A DNA stretch of 64,000 bases from CAYLZN01 sp964387935. Its GTDB lineage: Bacteria; Acidobacteriota; Vicinamibacteria; Vicinamibacterales; JAFNAJ01. Below the pieces are notes generated by a model. It did not search any database. It was given only the letters and a program-made list of their open reading frames with translations, and was not told the origin of the DNA. A program made the translations under genes and the position numbers. This document shows, in pieces, positions 47,648-56,089 of the stretch (position 1 is its first letter; each line of letters starts with the position of its first letter). Location: NCBI GenBank assembly GCA_964387935.1, contig CAYLZN010000001.1, positions 1 to 64,000 of the forward strand, in the 5' to 3' direction.

Positions 47648-47700
47648 GGAGCACCTCCAGTCGTCCATCCTTCGTCTGAACCGACCAACTCGAGCGGGTT

Positions 47701-48042
47701 TTAGACCCAAATCGGTGAGCACCGCGGCAGTAGGTACTCGCCCCATGAGCAAACCATCGGGTTGTCGCAGTTGACGCCCCCTCCAAAGACGATCTCCCCA
47801 GCGAAACCGAGGCACTCCCCGTACACACACCAGAAGACCCCTCCGCCCCACCCACACGAGCAGAGGCACTGCTCATCCCAGAGATCGATGTTGAGGACGA
47901 AGCACTCAGCAAAACAGCCGGGCGCATTGCAGCCGTGGCACTGTTGGGCCAGCACCGGCCGGTTTGCGGCGGACATCGTCACTCCTACCGCGAGCGCCAG
48001 GGCGACAAACTGACCACGCATGCGAGGGGCGGATCCGAGCAT
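47701..48042 (-). CDS. secreted cysteine-rich peptide (12 Cys)
   Basis: A 113-residue precursor: a basic start MLGSAPRMRGQ, hydrophobic core FVALALAVGVTMSAANRPVL and a signal-peptidase-like site at LAQ. The mature part, about 80 residues, contains 12 Cys in the pattern C-2-C-4-C-3-C (QCHGCNAPGCFAEC), then C-1-C-1-C (EQCLCSC), then C, C, C, C, C spaced to the end (PRCSPIWV). Even Cys number and small size suggest six disulfides or a metal-binding knot. There are few charges and many Gly, Trp and aromatic residues. ATG 48042 has an excellent AAGGAGG. I know no matching family. It leads a two-gene operon with the exported protein downstream. Confidence 0.72.
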   Translation of the reverse strand: MLGSAPRMRGQFVALALAVGVTMSAANRPVLAQQCHGCNAPGCFAECFVLNIDLWDEQCLCSCGWGGGVFWCVYGECLGFAGEIVFGGGVNCDNPMVCSWGEYLLPRCSPIWV

Positions 48043-48202
48043 GGCGACCTCCTTTCCGTCACGCACCGATAGGCAGCAGCTCGTGCCTCCTATTATGTTC
48101 TCGAATGTTTGTCAATCACCTCGGCGACCTTGCCGCCCCCAGTTTTTGGATCGAGCTCCGGGGGGACGCCGCAAGGCCGGCGCCCGGGGGCATTTGAGTG
48201 TG

Positions 48203-48219
48203 AGCCGCTCGAGGCGGCT
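48203..48219. repeat. short hairpin near IS200 remnant
   Basis: AGCCGC and GCGGCT form a 6-bp stem around TCGAG. It lies 45 bp beyond the broken end of the IS200 remnant and could be a leftover IS200-type end hairpin or a simple terminator-like structure. Confidence 0.35.
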
Positions 48220-48263
48220 GGCGGGCTCGCTAACGCGGCCCCGTGTGGAACCACCTCCTGGTG

Positions 48264-48443
48264 CAGGTGCCCTTCTTCGATGCGACTCTCCTTCTGCGCG
48301 GCCAACTTCTTGAACGCCTCCCCCAGATGCCGGCGCAATTCCGCGCACAACGCTTTGCGCCGAGGGCGCCGGTACTTCGGGATGAACACCACGTGATCCT
48401 TGCAGTCCCAGACCGAGTGATTCAGACTCTCGAGTGTGTCCAT
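48264..48443 (-). pseudogene. 5' remnant of an IS200/IS605 TnpA (Y1) transposase
   Basis: Sixty codons from ATG 48443 match the beginning of IS200-type transposases: SLNHSVWDCKDHVVFIPKYR, then LCAELRRHLGEAFKKLAAQ, KESRIEEGHL. In intact genes GHL is followed by MPDHVHM, the HUH motif; here the sequence changes abruptly to HQEVVPHG, so catalytic residues are missing. The break is near 48264. The remaining 48444-48854 region shows no gene I can support. Confidence 0.75.
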
Positions 48444-48854
48444 TGCGATGCGTCCTCCCGTGTGCTTGGCGGCAGCGGCCACGGGGGGCTGAGCCTGGCG
48501 GCCTTGTCCCGCGCGGTACCACTGCGCGACGTGCGGGCGGGGTCGTGTCCGCGCGACCGGGCGCTCGGCCTCGACGACACGTCGCTCTCGCCGGCCGTCA
48601 CGCCATCGCGGCCGATGAGCACGATGTCGTGCCGCACGCCGCCCCCGACGCGCCCACCCTGTGCCTCGGCATGAGACGGCACCGGGATCCCGATGCGCGC
48701 CGCGGCCGTCGCGGGCTCCGTCACCACTCGGCGGCCACCGAGAGCGCCGCCCAACAGGACACCGAGCCACGCCGAGCAAGTTCGCGGCGCGCGTCGTGCG
48801 CGAGGCGGCCCGCCGCGGCGTCGATTCCACCTGCCAGCCGCGCCACTCGAGCCA

Positions 48855-48890
48855 TTGGCGGCCACCAGGATTATAGCTATAATGGCTATA
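48855..48890 (+). promoter_or_regulatory. leaderless promoter with palindromic operator of TA module
   Basis: TTGGCG (48855-48860), 17-nt spacer, perfect TATAAT (48878-48883), and the antitoxin ATG 6 nt later, placing the transcript start at about the first codon. Around the -10 are TATAGCTATA (48873-48882, a perfect palindrome) and inverted TATAGC/GCTATA arms. An operator for the antitoxin or toxin-antitoxin complex is the natural reading, as Phd-type antitoxins repress their own promoter. Confidence 0.75.
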
Positions 48891-49231
48891 TGAACAGCGT
48901 CAACATAGCCGACCTGAAGAACAACCTGTCGCGTTACCTGGCTCGGGTGCGCGAAGGGGCCGAGTTGACCGTCCTCGATCGCGACACGCCGGTCGCGCGG
49001 ATCCTGCCGTTCGCAACTCGAGGCGGCGGAGGCCGGAGTGGCGCGAAGGGGGCCGAGCAAGAGGCCGCCAGGGCACACGTCACGGAGCTGCAGCGGCTGG
49101 GCATCCTTGGCGCGGGCGACCCCGAGCCCCTGGGGGCGTGGGTCAGGGACCACGATCCTGTCAAGCTGCCGACCGGTGCGCCGAGTGTCGTCGACGCGTT
49201 GATCCAGATGCGTCGCGAGAGCACCCGATGA
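48890..49231 (+). CDS. Phd/YefM-type antitoxin
   Basis: A 113-residue antitoxin. The N-terminal Phd/YefM DNA-binding fold is seen in MNSVNIADLKNNLSRYLARV and REGAELTVLDRDTPVARILP. The C-terminal half should wrap the toxin (ARAHVTELQRLGILGAGDPE). It is longer than the usual 75-90 residues, mainly through a Gly-rich linker (RGGGGRSGAKGA). Its stop overlaps the toxin ATG (ATGA), as is standard for coupled modules. The upstream palindrome suggests autorepression. Confidence 0.88.
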   Translation: MNSVNIADLKNNLSRYLARVREGAELTVLDRDTPVARILPFATRGGGGRSGAKGAEQEAARAHVTELQRLGILGAGDPEPLGAWVRDHDPVKLPTGAPSVVDALIQMRRESTR

Positions 49232-49665
49232 GGTTCTGGGACAGCTCAGCGCTCGTCCCGCTCGTGTTCGACGATCCATCATCCAAGGAGCTGCGGCATC
49301 TCGCCGCCCAGGACGACGCCCCGGTGGTGTGGATGCTGTCGTCGGTCGAGATCCTGTCGGCGATCGCCCGGGTGCAGCGGTCGAGTCGAGGCCTGGACGA
49401 CGTCCTGAGTGGCGAGCGGCGGGACGCCCTGGACCTGGTGCGTCGATGCCGGCCCGTGGTGCAGGCGGACGTGGTCCGGCAACGTGCGGAGCGACTGGTG
49501 AGCGTGCACGCGCTCGCGGCCGCCGATGCGTTGCAGCTCGCGGCGGCCCTCGTCGTGTCGCGCGAGCAGCCTGAAACGCTGGAGTTCGTGACGCTGGACA
49601 AGGTGCTCGCCCGCGCCGCGCTCCTCGAGGGCTTCCCGGTGCGACCGGCGCCAGCGAGCAGGTGA
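49228..49665 (+). CDS. VapC-like PIN-domain toxin
   Basis: A 145-residue PIN ribonuclease, expected to cut RNA with Mg2+. The four acidic active-site positions are Asp5 (RFWDSSALV), Glu41 (SSVEILSAI), Asp100 (AAADALQLAAAL) and Asp124 (FVTLDKVLARAA). All are present, so the enzyme looks active. The ATG overlaps the antitoxin stop by 4 nt. The stop is only 2 nt from the end of the convergent sixA-like gene. Confidence 0.9.
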   Translation: MRFWDSSALVPLVFDDPSSKELRHLAAQDDAPVVWMLSSVEILSAIARVQRSSRGLDDVLSGERRDALDLVRRCRPVVQADVVRQRAERLVSVHALAAADALQLAAALVVSREQPETLEFVTLDKVLARAALLEGFPVRPAPASR

Positions 49666-49667
49666 AC

Positions 49668-50135
49668 TCAGTTCGTGTCCGACGCCGGAGGTTCGAGGCG
49701 CCAGCACTCGAGCCAGTGCCCCTCGCCTCCGGGTTCGAGCGCCACGAGGCCGTGCGGCGGCCACGCCAGCGGCGTCTCCTCGTCGCCCGTCACGAGTCGC
49801 CGCATGATTCTGGCGATGTTCGGCAGGTGCCCGACACACATGACGTCGCGGGTCGAGCCCGTCACGCGATCGCAGATCCACTCGGCAGGGTCCGACGGCT
49901 GCAGGCCTCGCATAGCGGAGAACTCCGCGAAGGGATTGCAGGCCCGCCAAAAGGTCTCTGCCGTCTGCCGGGCCCGGAGTTTGCCGCTGTGCCAGATCAC
50001 CTCCGGCCTGACGCCACGCGCCGCAGCCTCCGCGGCCAGCGCCGCCGCCGCACGACGCCCGTGCTCCGACAGCGGCCGCTGAGCATCGAGGTCCGGCGAC
50101 AGGGCGTCGCCGTGGTGCACGAGGTAGAGCGTCAC
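49668..50135 (-). CDS. sixA: SixA-like histidine phosphatase
   Basis: A 155-residue histidine-phosphatase-superfamily enzyme, like phosphohistidine phosphatase SixA. The N-terminal RHG motif reads HHGDA (VTLYLVHHGDALSP): the nucleophile His is kept but the preceding Arg is His, a substitution I recall in several environmental SixA-like proteins. The other catalytic elements are SGKLRARQTAE and VGHLPNIARIMRRL. The GTG start at 50135 overlaps the stop of the upstream small secreted protein gene by 4 nt, so translation is coupled. Natural substrate is unknown. Confidence 0.85.
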   Translation of the reverse strand: MTLYLVHHGDALSPDLDAQRPLSEHGRRAAAALAAEAAARGVRPEVIWHSGKLRARQTAETFWRACNPFAEFSAMRGLQPSDPAEWICDRVTGSTRDVMCVGHLPNIARIMRRLVTGDEETPLAWPPHGLVALEPGGEGHWLECWRLEPPASDTN

Positions 50136-50494
50136 TTCGCCAGCTTGACGTTGGTGACCGTGATGCTCTTCTTGCCGTCCTCCTCGGTCACCTCCCCGGT
50201 GGCACTGACCTGCTTCGACAGCAGCCCGAAGAGCTTCGCGTTGTTGTTGCCCGTGAACTTGCCAGCAATGCGGTAGACGCCGTCCTCCGCAAGCAGGCCC
50301 ATCGCCCCGCCCTGCTTGGAAGACGTCAGCGTGCAGGCCTTGTACTCGTCGCCCGTCGTCTTGCTGCCGTTTTTCGCATAGCAGTCGAGATCGATCACCT
50401 CGCCGGTCACCATCTTCACCTCGCCGGCGAGGACCGGAGCGCCGCACGCCAGCACGAGGCCGGCCAGCGCGACGGCTGCAAACGCCCGTTTCAT
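50132..50494 (-). CDS. small exported OB-fold-like protein
   Basis: A 120-residue exported protein. Signal peptide MKRAFAAVALAGLVLACGAP, cleaved near VLAG. The mature part (VKMVTGEVIDLDCYAKNGSK, TGDEYKACTLTSSKQGGAMG, VYRIAGKFTGNNN, KSITVTNVKLAK) has the GEV.D..CY...........C pattern of small periplasmic OB-fold-like proteins, with two Cys that may form a disulfide. Function unknown. I chose ATG 50494 with GGGGG upstream; ATG 50509 is in frame too. It is the first gene of an operon with sixA. Confidence 0.75.
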   Translation of the reverse strand: MKRAFAAVALAGLVLACGAPVLAGEVKMVTGEVIDLDCYAKNGSKTTGDEYKACTLTSSKQGGAMGLLAEDGVYRIAGKFTGNNNAKLFGLLSKQVSATGEVTEEDGKKSITVTNVKLAK

Positions 50495-50569
50495 GGAAAC
50501 CCCCTTCATGGTGTAAATCAAAATCGGCACGCGGCCCGCTCGAGTCGAGCCCGGGTCCCGTGCGCGAGC

Positions 50570-50588
50570 GGTAGAGTTTCAGTCTACC
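50570..50588. promoter_or_regulatory. palindrome between divergent genes
   Basis: GGTAGA and TCTACC form perfect 6-bp arms with a 7-nt spacer. It lies 28 nt before the LivK-like start and 75 nt before the divergent operon, so a regulator site for either is possible. Confidence 0.35.
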
Positions 50589-50616
50589 CTAGAGGCCGAG
50601 CCCGCTGATCCCCGCC

Positions 50617-51207
50617 ATGTCTGCGATCGCCGTGCCGCACGCCCCCCTGGTCCGAGTCGTGGTCTTCGCATTGCCGCTGTTCGCAGGGTGTGCGCGTTCC
50701 GCACAGCCGACGGCCATCGACCTCGGGGCCACACTGCCGCTCACCGGTGCGACGGCACTCGCCGACGCGTGGCGGCGCGGCTACGAACGCGCGGTGGCTG
50801 AGACCAATGCGGGCGGTGGCCTCGTGCTCGCCGACGGCACGCGCCTGCCGGTGCGTCTCACGATCGTGGACGATTTCAACGAGATGCCGGGGGTGGAACG
50901 CGAGGCAGAGGCCCTGTTCCGGCAAGGCGTCCAGGCGATGCTGGCCACGCCTGGCCCGCTCCGCATGGCCGCCCAGGCCGCCGTCGCCCAGCGTCATCGG
51001 CGCCCCTATGTGGTGCCCCGTGTCGCCGGCGAGGACCTGAAGGCGTCCGATCACCCCTGGGTGCTCGTCGCGCCGACCGCGGGTGACGACGACGCCGCGC
51101 ACGCGTACTATGCGGCGCGGGCCCTCCTGGAGGCCTTCGCGCGCGCGCCGACGCTCGACGCGGAAGCCGTGCGGCGCGCGTTCGAGGCGACGTGGGTCAC
51201 GCGTTGA
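50617..51207 (+). CDS. shortened LivK-like (type 1 periplasmic-binding) lipoprotein
   Basis: A 196-residue product resembling the first lobe of branched-chain amino-acid-type binding proteins: IDLGATLPLTGATALADAWR, RGYERAVAETNAGGGLVLAD, then FNEMPGVEREAEALFRQGVQ, AMLATPGPLRMAAQAAVAQR, PYVVPRVAGEDLK. Full proteins have about 370-400 residues. Here, just after lobe 1, the sequence jumps to DDAAHAYYAARALLEAFARA, which matches the last helix of the family. I infer an in-frame internal loss of about 180 residues. A lipobox-like LFAGC lies at the N-terminus. No permease or ATPase genes are near. Its 3' end contains the his promoter -35. Confidence 0.65.
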   Translation: MSAIAVPHAPLVRVVVFALPLFAGCARSAQPTAIDLGATLPLTGATALADAWRRGYERAVAETNAGGGLVLADGTRLPVRLTIVDDFNEMPGVEREAEALFRQGVQAMLATPGPLRMAAQAAVAQRHRRPYVVPRVAGEDLKASDHPWVLVAPTAGDDDAAHAYYAARALLEAFARAPTLDAEAVRRAFEATWVTR

Positions 51208-51233
51208 CAGCCTCCGTGCGCGTGACTTACCCT
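51204..51233 (+). promoter_or_regulatory. his operon promoter
   Basis: Perfect -35 TTGACA at 51204-51209, an 18-nt spacer, and -10 TACCCT at 51228-51233. Predicted start of transcription is near 51240, only about 3 nt before the leader peptide ATG. The -35 overlaps the stop codon of the preceding gene. Confidence 0.75.
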
Positions 51234-51242
51234 AACCGGGTC

Positions 51243-51317
51243 ATGTTCCAGTCTGTTCATCATCACGCGCACCACCATGGCTGCCTCAGTGGCAGGCCGG
51301 CCGAGGTTCGCGCCTGA
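51243..51317 (+). CDS. hisL: his operon leader peptide
   Basis: A 24-codon frame starting MFQSVHHHAHHHGC, with six His codons in seven positions (51258-51278), then stop TGA at 51315. This is the hallmark of a His-tRNA-sensing leader peptide: when charged His-tRNA is scarce the ribosome stalls on the His run and downstream RNA folds into an antiterminator. It is followed by an intrinsic terminator 31 nt beyond the stop and then hisI. It lacks a Shine-Dalgarno and is nearly leaderless. A small hairpin (CTGCC/GGCAG, 51281-51295) right after the His codons could be the pause structure. Confidence 0.9.
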   Translation: MFQSVHHHAHHHGCLSGRPAEVRA

Positions 51318-51347
51318 TGTAGCGGAACGACAGGTTCTCATCACGCG

Positions 51348-51376
51348 GCCCCGCCGGCACCCGGCGGGGCTTTTTT
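51348..51376 (+). terminator. his attenuator (intrinsic terminator)
   Basis: A perfect 10-bp GC stem (51348-51357 with 51361-51370), loop CAC, then six T. It ends 21 nt before hisI. A competing pairing is available: GCCGGC at 51296-51301, inside the leader peptide gene, is complementary to GCCGGC at 51353-51358 in the ascending arm. That could serve as the antiterminator. Confidence 0.9.
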
Positions 51377-51397
51377 GTTTCTGGGGCAGCGACGCGC

Positions 51398-51712
51398 ATG
51401 GACTTCTCGAAACTCGATGGACTGATCCCGGCGGTGATCCAGGACGCGACCACCCGCGAGGTGCTCATGGTGGGGTTCATGAATCAGGAGGCCCTGGCGA
51501 GGACCCGCGAGACCGGCTTTGCGACGTTCTACAGCCGCACGCGCCAGACGCTCTGGATGAAGGGGGAAACGTCCGGCAACCGCCTCGCGGTCGAACGCAT
51601 CCTCGTGGATTGCGACGACGACACGCTGCTGCTGCTCGTGCGCTGCGAGGGAAATGGCCTGGTCTGCCACACCGGCGAACGATCGTGTTTCTTCCGGGAC
51701 TTCGAGGCGTAG
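51398..51712 (+). CDS. hisI: phosphoribosyl-AMP cyclohydrolase
   Basis: A 104-residue HisI, opening the purine ring of phosphoribosyl-AMP (third step of histidine synthesis). Family signatures are [37 protein letters not shown], the metal-binding DCDDDT and the Cys-containing end [17 protein letters not shown]. There is no fused HisE (phosphoribosyl-ATP pyrophosphatase) domain, and no separate hisE follows, so that activity must lie elsewhere. It is the first structural gene behind the attenuator, an uncommon position. Confidence 0.95.
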   Translation: MDFSKLDGLIPAVIQDATTREVLMVGFMNQEALARTRETGFATFYSRTRQTLWMKGETSGNRLAVERILVDCDDDTLLLLVRCEGNGLVCHTGERSCFFRDFEA

Positions 51713-51721
51713 GGGATGGCG

Positions 51722-52609
51722 ATGACGCTGAAGCTGGGACTGCCGAAAGGATCGCTCCAGGACGCGACGATCCAGTTGTTCGCCCGTGCGGGTTTCAACA
51801 TCTATGCGAACGCGCGCTCGTACTTCCCGTCGATCGACGATCCGGAGGTCGAGTGCATGCTCATCCGGGCCCAGGAGATGGCTCGCTACGTCAAGGACGG
51901 CGTGCTCGATGCCGGACTCACGGGTTACGACTGGATCCAGGAGCAACAGCTCGCCAACGGCGGAGGGCATGCCCTGAGGTCGGTATGCGAGCTCGTGTAC
52001 GCCAAGCAGAGCTTCGGCAAGGTGCGGTGGGTGCTGGCGGTCCCCGAGGACTCGCGGTTCAGGACGCCACAGGATCTCGAGGGCGCGACCATCGCGACCG
52101 AACTCGTGCGGGTGACGCAGGACTACTTCGCGCGGCTCGGCGTCTCCGTTCAGGTCGAGTTCTCCTGGGGCGCCACCGAGGTGAAGCCGCCCGTGCTGGC
52201 CGACGCCATCGTCGAGGCCACGGAAACGGGCTCGACCCTGCGGGCGAACCGGCTGCGTGTGCTCGACACGGTGCTCGAGTCCACCACGCAGTTCGTCGCC
52301 AACGAGCCGGCCTGGCGCGATACGTGGAAGCGGACGAAGATCGAGAACATCGCGCTGCTGCTGCAGGCGGCCATCCAGGCGCAGGGACGCGTGGGGCTCA
52401 TGCTCAACGTGCGGCGCGCGAACCTGCCCGCCATTCTCGATCAGCTCCCCGCGCTGCGCCGCCCGACGATTTCCGCGCTGAGCGACGAGGAGTGGGTGGC
52501 GCTGAACACGATCGTCGAGGAGCGTACCGTGCGGGAGCTCATTCCGCGCCTGAAGGCGGCGGGGGCCGAGGGCATCGTGGAGTATCCGTTGAACAAGATC
52601 GTGCTCTGA
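51722..52609 (+). CDS. hisG: ATP phosphoribosyltransferase, long form
   Basis: Catalyses the first step of histidine synthesis (ATP plus PRPP). The start [20 protein letters not shown] is typical; Family blocks include [14 protein letters not shown] and the phosphate-binding [15 protein letters not shown]. The about 295-residue length and C-terminal ACT-like part ([40 protein letters not shown]) mark the long form that is feedback-inhibited by His and needs no HisZ. I prefer ATG 51722, 6 nt after TAGGGG; ATG 51716 is also in frame. It lies 9 nt after hisI. Confidence 0.95.
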   Translation: MTLKLGLPKGSLQDATIQLFARAGFNIYANARSYFPSIDDPEVECMLIRAQEMARYVKDGVLDAGLTGYDWIQEQQLANGGGHALRSVCELVYAKQSFGKVRWVLAVPEDSRFRTPQDLEGATIATELVRVTQDYFARLGVSVQVEFSWGATEVKPPVLADAIVEATETGSTLRANRLRVLDTVLESTTQFVANEPAWRDTWKRTKIENIALLLQAAIQAQGRVGLMLNVRRANLPAILDQLPALRRPTISALSDEEWVALNTIVEERTVRELIPRLKAAGAEGIVEYPLNKIVL

Positions 52610-52617
52610 GGGCGCCC

Positions 52618-53856
52618 ATGTTCCGCATCATCAGTGCCGCCGACTCCCGCAGCCTCGGACGCCTGCTCGATCGCCACCCGTCGCGCGATCCGGCGCTCGA
52701 GCGCCGCGTGGCGGCGATCGTCGCGGACGTGCGCCGCGGGGGCGACAAGGCCGTCGTCGCCTACGCCCGCCGCTTCGACGGCCTCGACGGCCCGGTCGAG
52801 GTCACCGCGAAGGAGATTGCCGCGGGGGCCCGTGCCACGCCGGCCGTGGTCCGGCGTGCCCTCGCCACGGCAGCCCGCCACATTCGCTCCGTCGCGCGCC
52901 AGCAGGTCCCGAAATCGAGCCGCATGACCGTGATGCCAGGCGTGGTGGTCGAGCAGCGCGTCACGCCGCTCGATCGCGTCGGCTGCTACGTGCCCGGCGG
53001 TCGGTATCCGCTGCCGTCTTCCCTGCTCATGACGGCGGTCCCTGCACGCGTCGCCGGGGTCACCGAGGTCGTGGCCGTGTGCCCGCGGCCGGATCCCGTG
53101 GTTCTCGCCGCAGCGGCGGAGGCCGGCGTGGATCGCCTGTTCCGACTCGGCGGCGCGCATGCGGTGGCCGCGCTGGCCTACGGAACCGCCGCGGTGCCGC
53201 GCGTGGACAAGATCGTCGGCCCCGGCAACGCATACGTGGCCGCGGCCAAGGCTCTGGTCTCGGCCGACTGTGCCATCGACTTCCACGCCGGACCGAGCGA
53301 GATCGTCGTCATTGCCAGCCAGGGGCCGGCCAGCTGGGTGGCGGCCGACCTCATCGCGCAGGCCGAGCACGACCCGCAGGCCCGCGCGATCCTGCTGACC
53401 TGGAGCAGGCGCTTCGCCAACCAGGTACACCGCGAGGTCGAGGCGCAGGCGCCGGCGGACGGGCCCGCGCGCGCGGCCCTGGCCGCCAACGGTGGCATCG
53501 TCCTCACCAGGAACCGGGCCGAGGCCATCGCGATCGCCAACCGCCTCGCCCCGGAGCACCTCGTGTGCGAGGACGCACGCGTCGCCGAGGACGTGACGTG
53601 CGCCGGGGCGACGTTCGTCGGGGCCTGGACGGCCCAGGCCACGGGCGACTACGCGACCGGCTCGAACCATGTGCTGCCCACCAACGGCGCGGCGAGGTTC
53701 CGCGGCGGCCTGAGCGCTGCGGACTTCGTGCGCGTCCGATCGGTGCAGCGCCTGACGAAGGCTGGCCTCGTCCGCATCGCCCCCACGGCGCTCGCGCTGG
53801 CGGAGGCCGAGGGGCTGGCCGCGCACGTGCAGTCCATCCGGGTGCGCCTGTCATGA
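52618..53856 (+). CDS. hisD: histidinol dehydrogenase
   Basis: A 412-residue zinc enzyme for the last two oxidations, histidinol to histidine. Key blocks: [50 protein letters not shown], the zinc ligands in [11 protein letters not shown], the catalytic LAPEHL and GSNHVLPT. Length and start ([10 protein letters not shown]) fit the family. It begins 8 nt after hisG and its TGA overlaps the ATG of hisC. Confidence 0.96.
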   Translation: MFRIISAADSRSLGRLLDRHPSRDPALERRVAAIVADVRRGGDKAVVAYARRFDGLDGPVEVTAKEIAAGARATPAVVRRALATAARHIRSVARQQVPKSSRMTVMPGVVVEQRVTPLDRVGCYVPGGRYPLPSSLLMTAVPARVAGVTEVVAVCPRPDPVVLAAAAEAGVDRLFRLGGAHAVAALAYGTAAVPRVDKIVGPGNAYVAAAKALVSADCAIDFHAGPSEIVVIASQGPASWVAADLIAQAEHDPQARAILLTWSRRFANQVHREVEAQAPADGPARAALAANGGIVLTRNRAEAIAIANRLAPEHLVCEDARVAEDVTCAGATFVGAWTAQATGDYATGSNHVLPTNGAARFRGGLSAADFVRVRSVQRLTKAGLVRIAPTALALAEAEGLAAHVQSIRVRLS

Positions 53857-54899
53857 GTTTCGAGTACGAGCGACTGCCCGACCCCGGCGAGGGCCTGCGC
53901 CTTCACCTGAACGAGAACACCGCCGGCTGTTCGCCCCGCGTGCTGGACGCGCTGGCGCGCCTGACGCGCGAAGACTGCGCGTTCTACCCGGACTACACGG
54001 ATGTCACACGCCGGGTGGCCCACTCGCTCGGCGTCGATGCCGAGTGGACCCTGCTCCTCAACGGGCTCGACGAGGGCCTGCACCTGGCCGCGCTCTGCAC
54101 CCTGCCTCGCGGCCCCTCCGGCGAACAGCACGAGGCCATCGTCGTCGAGCCGGCCTTCGACATGTACGCGGCGTGCGCGGACGCGGCCGGGGGCCGCGTG
54201 GTGACCGTCGCGCCTCGCGCGGACTTCTCCTTCCCGCTCGACGAGGTCCTGGCGGCCATCACGCCGCGCACGCGGCTCGTCTACCTGACGAGTCCCAACA
54301 ACCCCACGGGCCTGACGATTCCTCGGGACATGGTGGCGGCGGTGGCGCGTCGCCTGCCCGGCGATGCGCTCGTGCTGCTCGACGAGGCTTACGTGGAGTT
54401 CGCGCGCGAACAAGCCCCGGACCTGCTGCCCTCGACGCCGAATCTCGTGATCGGCCGCACCTTCGCGAAGGCCCAGGGGCTGGCGGCCGTGCGCGCCGGC
54501 GCCGCGGTGGCCCAGCCAGCGGTGATCCGCCGGCTGCGCCGGATCGCCCCTCCCTACAGCGTCAACGTATTCGCGGCAACGGCCATCGTCGCGGCGCTCG
54601 AGGACCACGAGTACCTCGCCTGGTATCGCGATCAGGTCGCACGGTCGCGGGAACTCGTCTACGACTGCTGCAGGCGCCTGCAGCTCGACTACTGGCCGAG
54701 CGAGGCGAACTTCGTGCTCGTTCGTGTGGGAGCTGGCGCGGCCGAACTCGTGCGGGCCCTGGCCCGACGTCGCATCTTCATCCGGGATCGCACGACCCAG
54801 CCCGGCTGCGCCGGCTGCGTGCGGATCACGGCCGGCGTCGTGGAGCACACCGCGCGCTGCGTGGCGGCGATCGAGGAGGTCCTGTGCGGCAAGCCGTGA
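53853..54899 (+). CDS. hisC: histidinol-phosphate aminotransferase
   Basis: A 348-residue PLP aminotransferase. The N-terminal [16 protein letters not shown] and [17 protein letters not shown], the SPNNPTGL motif, [10 protein letters not shown] and the PLP Lys in [15 protein letters not shown] are all visible. The last motif normally reads FSKAYGLAGLR.GY; the GAAVAQP version here is unusual but the Lys is intact. The gene overlaps hisD by 4 nt (ATGA) and hisB by 16 nt, pointing to coupled translation. Confidence 0.95.
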   Translation: MSFEYERLPDPGEGLRLHLNENTAGCSPRVLDALARLTREDCAFYPDYTDVTRRVAHSLGVDAEWTLLLNGLDEGLHLAALCTLPRGPSGEQHEAIVVEPAFDMYAACADAAGGRVVTVAPRADFSFPLDEVLAAITPRTRLVYLTSPNNPTGLTIPRDMVAAVARRLPGDALVLLDEAYVEFAREQAPDLLPSTPNLVIGRTFAKAQGLAAVRAGAAVAQPAVIRRLRRIAPPYSVNVFAATAIVAALEDHEYLAWYRDQVARSRELVYDCCRRLQLDYWPSEANFVLVRVGAGAAELVRALARRRIFIRDRTTQPGCAGCVRITAGVVEHTARCVAAIEEVLCGKP

Positions 54900-55471
54900 T
54901 CGAGCGCAAGACCCGTGAGACGCAGATCCACGTCCGCCTCCGCCTCGAGGGCAAAGGGCGGTACGAGGTCGCGACCGGCATCCGGTTCTTCGACCACATG
55001 CTGGAGCTGATGACACGCCATGGCGCGTTCGACCTCACGCTGAGGGCTGACGGCGACCTGGATGTCGACCAGCACCACACCGTCGAGGACGTGGGCATCG
55101 CGCTCGGCGAGACCGTGTCGAAGGCGCTCGGCGATCGGCGCGGCATCCACCGTGCCGGCTACTTCGTGATGCCGATGGACGAAACGCTCGCGGTGGCCGC
55201 CATCGACCTCGGCGGGCGTCCTCACGCGGTCGTGTCGCACGGCGTGCGGGTGCGCCTCGTCGGGGACCTGCAGTCGGAACTGGTGCACGACTTCTTCGAG
55301 GGGTTCTCCGTCGGCGCGCGGGCGAACGTGCACGTGAAGGTCCTGTACGGCCGCTCGAGCCACCACCGGGTCGAAGCGTGCTTCAAGGCGTTCGGGCGGG
55401 CGCTGCGGGTCGCGTGCTCGCGCGACCGGCAGCTCGGACGCATGTTGCCCTCCACCAAAGGACTCCTGTAG
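54884..55471 (+). CDS. hisB: imidazoleglycerol-phosphate dehydratase
   Basis: A 195-residue single-function HisB; there is no N-terminal histidinol-phosphatase half as in E. coli, so the phosphatase is encoded elsewhere. Signature blocks: [77 protein letters not shown]. All metal-binding His/Glu groups are kept. The start is GTG 54884 with GGAGG just upstream; GTG 54896 is possible. Confidence 0.95.
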   Translation: MRQAVIERKTRETQIHVRLRLEGKGRYEVATGIRFFDHMLELMTRHGAFDLTLRADGDLDVDQHHTVEDVGIALGETVSKALGDRRGIHRAGYFVMPMDETLAVAAIDLGGRPHAVVSHGVRVRLVGDLQSELVHDFFEGFSVGARANVHVKVLYGRSSHHRVEACFKAFGRALRVACSRDRQLGRMLPSTKGLL

Positions 55472-55475
55472 GGCG

Positions 55476-56084
55476 ATGCTGGCGCTGCTCGACTACGACG
55501 CGGGCAACCTCGCTTCCGTGCGGAAGGCACTGGCCTTCGTCGGGGCGGAGATGTTCACGCCCGCCGGACCGGAGGCGTTGTCGCGGGCGTCCGGCATCGT
55601 CGTGCCGGGCGTGGGTCACTTCGAGGCCACGGTCGTACTCGACGCCGGCTGGCGCGAGGCCGTTCGCGCCGCAGTTTCCGCGGGCACGCCGCTGCTCGGC
55701 ATCTGTCTGGGCCTGCAATGGCTGTTCGAGGGCAGCGAGGAGGCGCCCGGCCAGCCGGGCCTCGGCCTCCTGCCCGGCCGATGCTCACTGCTGAAGGCGG
55801 GCCCAGGCCTCAAGGTGCCGCACGTCGGGTGGAACGCCCTGTCGATCCGCCGCCCGTCCCGGCTGCTCGAGCAGGTGGACGATGGCGCCCAGGCCTACTT
55901 CACGCACTCGTTCGTGGCGCCGGTGACCGACGCGTGCGTCGCGACGACGACCCACGGCGTGCCGTTCGCCAGCGTTGTCGAGCGGGGCGTCGTGTTCGGT
56001 GCCCAGTGCCATCCCGAGAAGTCGGGGACCGTCGGGCTCACGCTGCTTCGGAACTTCCTGGCCGTCGTGCGCGGGAGAGGATGA
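55476..56084 (+). CDS. hisH: imidazole glycerol phosphate synthase, glutaminase subunit
   Basis: A 202-residue class I glutamine amidotransferase supplying ammonia to HisF. The nucleophile Cys is in LLGICLGLQWLFEGS and the His/Glu pair in QCHPEKSG. The opening LALLDYDAGNLASVRKAL is typical. It starts 4 nt after hisB and its TGA overlaps an upstream in-frame ATG of hisF. Confidence 0.95.
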   Translation: MLALLDYDAGNLASVRKALAFVGAEMFTPAGPEALSRASGIVVPGVGHFEATVVLDAGWREAVRAAVSAGTPLLGICLGLQWLFEGSEEAPGQPGLGLLPGRCSLLKAGPGLKVPHVGWNALSIRRPSRLLEQVDDGAQAYFTHSFVAPVTDACVATTTHGVPFASVVERGVVFGAQCHPEKSGTVGLTLLRNFLAVVRGRG

Positions 56085-56089
56085 CGGCG

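Noticed and set aside
48444..48854. FHA-like fragment on the minus strand (HDIVLIGRDGVTAGESDVSS)
   Set aside because: Only a weak resemblance to the FHA GR...S..H pattern, without the conserved His and Asn-Gly; not enough for a gene or remnant.
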